Assembly: GCA_040080075.1 (NCBI GenBank)
Contig: JBEBJD010000229.1
Span: 1-8,837, forward strand
Direction: 5' to 3'
Length of the DNA: 8,837 nucleotides
DNA from: JANNFX01 sp040080075
GTDB taxonomy: Bacteria; Pseudomonadota; Alphaproteobacteria; Rhizobiales; Hyphomicrobiaceae
This document shows positions 7,061 through 8,837 of the stretch, piece by piece. The notes beneath the pieces are model-generated. The model was given only the letters and a program-made list of their open reading frames with translations. It was not told the origin of the DNA and did no database searches. Positions within the stretch are counted from its first letter, which is position 1. Each line of letters opens with the position of its first letter. Both the position numbers and the translations under genes were made by a program.

Positions 7061-7090
7061 TTGACAGCAAGGAGCGCGGCAGTCTCTATG
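7061..7090 (+). promoter_or_regulatory. Candidate aroA promoter
   Basis: A perfect TTGACA at 7061-7066 is followed after 18 nt by TCTATG (7085-7090), which matches TATAAT at three positions. This would give an aroA leader of about 65-70 nt. The -35 is convincing and the -10 is weak, as often in Alphaproteobacteria. Confidence 0.35.
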
Positions 7091-7164
7091 CTGGCGGTTT
7101 CAAACTCCCCAATTCGGGCGCTGATGCGCATCCGCATGGGTAAATTCGGGCGGCTTACCGGTAA

Positions 7165-8502
7165 ATGGCTCACTCTCCCAATACTCCCCTACAACCGCTG
7201 ACTGCGCTAAAATCGGGTCCCCTGAAAGGCCGTCTCAAGGTGCCGGGCGACAAATCAATTTCGCACAGGGCCCTGATGTTCGGGGCCCTGGCGACAGGGA
7301 CCACGCGAATTACAGGCTTGCTGGAGGCCGGCGACGTCATCAACACGGCCAAGGCGGTGACGGCTTTGGGAGCGAAAGCGGAAAAAAAGGGCCCGGTCTG
7401 GGAGGTCAAAGGCCGTGGCACGGGCGGGCTGATGCAGCCTGAGGCTGGGATCGATTTTGGCAACTCCGGCACCGGCACGCGTCTCATGATGGGCGTTATC
7501 GCTGGTCACGGTATCACGGTGCACATGAGCGGGGATGCGTCGTTGTCGCGGCGCCCCATGAGCCGCGTCTTGAAGCCCCTGCGCCTGATGGGTCTTGAGA
7601 CAGCCGAAGACAGGGAAACGCTGCCCTTGACCGTGCGCGGCACGGCCAGCTTGGTGCCGATAGACTATGTTTTGCCGGTGCCGTCGGCACAAGTGAAGAG
7701 CGCGATTCTCATCGCCGGCCTGATGGCGAAGGGCCAAACGACGGTTGTTGAAAAGGAAGCCACCCGCGATCACACCGAGCGCATGCTGCGCTACTTTGGC
7801 GCTCAAGTTCGCACCGTCGAGAAAGATGGCACAACACGTATCACCGTAACGGGCGACGCCGAACTAGAAGGCCGCGACGTGGTGGTGCCGGGTGATCCGA
7901 GTTCGGCGGCGTTCTTGATTGCCGCGGCCGTTTTGGTGCCCGGCTCCGACGTGACCGTCGAAGGCGTTCTGGTCAATGAAACGCGCATTGGCTTTTACAA
8001 GACACTGCAGGAAATGGGTGCCGATGTTGTGCTCTCGAATCCGCGCGAGGAAGGCGGCGAACCCATTGCCGATATCCGCGCCAGGGCATCGAAGCTGAAG
8101 GGCGTCAATGTGCCGGCGGATCGCGCCCCGTCCATGATTGATGAGTATCCGATGCTGGCAGCACTCGCTGGTTTTGCGGGTGGCGATACACGCATGGAGG
8201 GTTTAGCGGAGCTTAAAGTCAAGGAGAGCGATCGCTTGGCCGCCACCGCCGCAGGACTTGCCGCCAACGGCGTCAGTGCAACCGTCGATGGTGACACGCT
8301 GATCGTTCACGGCACCGGCAAAGTGAAAGGTGGTGGCACGGTCGCGACACATCTCGATCACCGCATTGCCATGGCATTCTTGACCATGGGACTTGCCAGT
8401 GAGGAGCCCGTGTCCGTCGATGATACGGCCATGATCGCTACCAGCTTCCCCGAATTCCGCGGCCTCATGGAACGGCTGGGGGCTGTGTATCGGGCGGGGT
8501 AG
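7165..8502 (+). CDS. aroA: EPSP synthase (3-phosphoshikimate 1-carboxyvinyltransferase), class II
   Basis: A 445-residue cytoplasmic enzyme joining phosphoenolpyruvate to shikimate-3-phosphate, the sixth step of the shikimate pathway to Phe, Tyr and Trp. It aligns by eye along its length with Agrobacterium CP4-type EPSPS (about 455 residues). Key segments are KVPGDKSISHRALMFG (25-40, PEP-binding Lys30), DFGNSGTGTRLMMG (97-110), SAQVKSA (174-180), RDHTE (201-205), VPGDPSSAAF (241-250), NETR (271-274), DRAPSMIDEYP (319-329, catalytic-region Asp326), LKVKESDRL (350-358) and THLDHRIAM (395-403). The motifs GDKS, SAQVK, RDHTE and NETR are the set I associate with class II enzymes. Position 102 is Gly where CP4 has Ala. 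The start is certain because an in-frame TAA (7162-7164) directly precedes the ATG, and a later start would cut into the PEP site. The ribosome site is weak (GGTAA adjacent). No gene follows in the last 335 bp. Confidence 0.97.
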   Translation: MAHSPNTPLQPLTALKSGPLKGRLKVPGDKSISHRALMFGALATGTTRITGLLEAGDVINTAKAVTALGAKAEKKGPVWEVKGRGTGGLMQPEAGIDFGNSGTGTRLMMGVIAGHGITVHMSGDASLSRRPMSRVLKPLRLMGLETAEDRETLPLTVRGTASLVPIDYVLPVPSAQVKSAILIAGLMAKGQTTVVEKEATRDHTERMLRYFGAQVRTVEKDGTTRITVTGDAELEGRDVVVPGDPSSAAFLIAAAVLVPGSDVTVEGVLVNETRIGFYKTLQEMGADVVLSNPREEGGEPIADIRARASKLKGVNVPADRAPSMIDEYPMLAALAGFAGGDTRMEGLAELKVKESDRLAATAAGLAANGVSATVDGDTLIVHGTGKVKGGGTVATHLDHRIAMAFLTMGLASEEPVSVDDTAMIATSFPEFRGLMERLGAVYRAG

Positions 8503-8543
8503 TTCGCGCAATTCTCCCGATATTGCCATGCGCAAACGCAAAT

Positions 8544-8648
8544 CACCGGCCAAGCCGCTGCAACCGCAGAGCGTCTCTCTTATTTGCGCCAACCGGCTCG
8601 CGTTCCGCGAGCCGGCCGGTTGGCGCGTTTGCAGTGGCTTGAGCGGTG
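8544..8648. repeat. Long composite inverted repeat downstream of aroA
   Basis: The arms 8544-8563 and 8629-8648 can pair at 18 of 20 positions, including one G:U (read on the plus strand). The only mismatches are at 8549-8550 against 8642-8643. Between them lies a second strong hairpin, 8586-8602 with 8606-8626. It consists of an 11-bp outer and a 6-bp inner stem around a TTC loop, with a CCGG bulge in the right arm. It begins 42 nt after the aroA stop. It may act as an aroA 3' end structure, although no T run follows, or be a small repeat element. Confidence 0.65.
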
Positions 8649-8749
8649 CTCGCGTGCACTTTCGTGCGCGGCGGCCGGCGCGCCGGGGGCGTGTCGCCGC
8701 GCACAAGCAAAAACCCCCGGCTGCCCGGAGGACAGTCGGTTGGCGCAAA
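8583..8749. repeat. Three copies of CGGTTGGCGC, one inverted
   Basis: CGGTTGGCGC occurs at 8617-8626 and 8737-8746, and inverted at 8586-8595. The first and last extend to a 13-bp inverted match (8583-8595 with 8737-8749, adding AAA). TTGGCGC occurs once more at 8811-8817. The inverted copy and the first direct copy form the arms of the hairpin at 8586-8626; the third is separate. Confidence 0.5.
8709..8731 (-). terminator. Intrinsic terminator on the minus strand
   Basis: On the minus strand CCTCCGG (8731-8725) pairs with CCGGGGG (8720-8714) around a GCAG loop: seven pairs including one G:U. A run of five T (8713-8709) follows directly. Read on the plus strand there is no T run, so it points toward aroA's 3' end. 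All three minus-strand frames between 8732 and the window edge are free of stop codons, so no minus-strand coding sequence ends just ahead of it in the window. It may end a small RNA or a long 3' leader of a gene to the right. Confidence 0.72.
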
Positions 8750-8768
8750 GCAAAAAGCAATTCGGGGA

Positions 8769-8830
8769 GCGGGGCGCGGAAGCACCTCGGTAGACCGAGT
8801 GGTAGTGAAGTTGGCGCCACGGCGCCCCGC
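8769..8830. repeat. 9-bp stem enclosing smaller hairpins at the window edge
   Basis: GCGGGGCGC (8769-8777) and GCGCCCCGC (8822-8830) are perfect inverted repeats 44 nt apart. Inside are CTCGGT/ACCGAG (8787-8798, 2-nt gap) and the repeat GGCGCC-AC-GGCGCC (8813-8826), which overlaps the right arm and could compete with it. It is not a tRNA: at 62 nt it lacks the T-arm and anticodon stem. On the minus strand it lies 38 nt upstream of the terminator at 8731-8709. Confidence 0.5.
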
Positions 8831-8837
8831 AGATCGA

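Larger units (their letters stand above)
6857..7164. other. 308-bp divergent intergenic region
   Basis: This region separates the start codons of the FYDLN-acid gene (minus) and aroA (plus), so it should hold both promoters. TTGACA occurs on the plus strand at 7061-7066 and on the minus strand at 6918-6913. The minus copy has no good -10 hexamer at the right distance, although CATTAT lies 10 nt upstream of the ATG at 6871. A 9-bp dyad lies at 6972-7017. Open frames crossing the region are frame shadows without ribosome sites or recognisable protein. Confidence 0.6.
8503..8837. other. 335-bp structured non-coding region after aroA
   Basis: No convincing gene is present. The region contains a long composite stem-loop (8544-8648), a smaller hairpin at 8651-8670 (CGCG and CAC pairing with GTG and CGCG around a TTTC loop, with a 2-nt bulge), the 12-bp palindrome CCGGCGCGCCGG (8675-8686), a minus-strand terminator (8709-8731), and a 9-bp stem (8769-8830). 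Several frames are open on both strands, as expected in GC-rich DNA, but their products are Arg/Pro/Ala-rich and match nothing I recognise. Confidence 0.6.

Noticed and set aside
6842..7201. A 119-codon plus-strand frame in the divergent region overlapping the aroA start
   Set aside because: No recognisable domain, no good ribosome site, and it overlaps the well-fixed aroA start in another frame.
8203..8820. A 205-codon minus-strand frame from a GTG at 8820
   Set aside because: It runs through the minus-strand terminator and deep into the antisense of aroA; Arg/Ala-rich low-complexity product typical of a GC-rich frame shadow.
8769..8830. A second tRNA suggested by the closed stem near the right edge
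   Set aside because: No T-arm (GTTCGA-type) sequence, no anticodon stem and only 62 nt; not a tRNA.
8528..8837. Plus-strand frame from ATG 8528, open to the window edge
   Set aside because: The product is Arg/Lys/Pro-rich without recognisable domains, the frame is open upstream into aroA, there is no ribosome site, and it runs through strong hairpins. Sequence beyond the edge could reopen the question.

Overview
The window looks like chromosomal DNA from an alphaproteobacterium. It is GC-rich, and it carries a class II (CP4/Agrobacterium-like) EPSP synthase with a FYDLN-acid zinc-ribbon gene divergent from it, a pairing I associate with Alphaproteobacteria. The proteins look like housekeeping proteins, and I see no insertion sequence, integrase, CRISPR array or phage gene. 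I cannot name the genus from sequence alone.

The left half (1-4097, minus strand) is a compact four-gene cluster for an uncharacterised ABC export system of the GldA/GldF/GldG type. Read in the direction of transcription it encodes the ATPase (4097-3147), a six-helix ABC-2 type permease (3142-2399), a large membrane-anchored GldG-like auxiliary protein (2379-325) and a DUF4340 protein that runs off the left edge (271-1). Gaps of 4, 19 and 53 nt suggest one operon. The 231-bp gap before it holds a candidate promoter, a dyad and a cluster of G runs.

The middle (4329-6856, minus strand) holds a Uup-type ABC-F ATPase, a strong intrinsic terminator only 17 nt ahead of its start codon, a complete tRNA-Ala(GGC) with encoded CCA, a nested hairpin 12 nt upstream of the tRNA, and a 128-residue protein with a zinc ribbon and an acidic tail.

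The right part begins with a 308-bp divergent intergenic region containing a 9-bp dyad and TTGACA boxes on both strands. It is followed by aroA (7165-8502, plus strand), whose start is fixed by an in-frame stop immediately before the ATG. The last 335 bp hold no convincing gene. They are unusually rich in secondary structure: a ~105-nt composite stem-loop, a good minus-strand intrinsic terminator with no minus-strand stop codon between it and the window edge, and a 9-bp closing stem. The cmk gene that often follows aroA in this group is not present in those 335 bp.

The known genes cover export (GldAFG/DUF4340), ribosome or DNA-associated ABC-F activity (Uup), translation (tRNA-Ala) and aromatic amino acid synthesis (AroA). 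The least explained parts are the biological role of the Gld-like exporter and the structured non-coding segment after aroA, which may include a small RNA on the minus strand.
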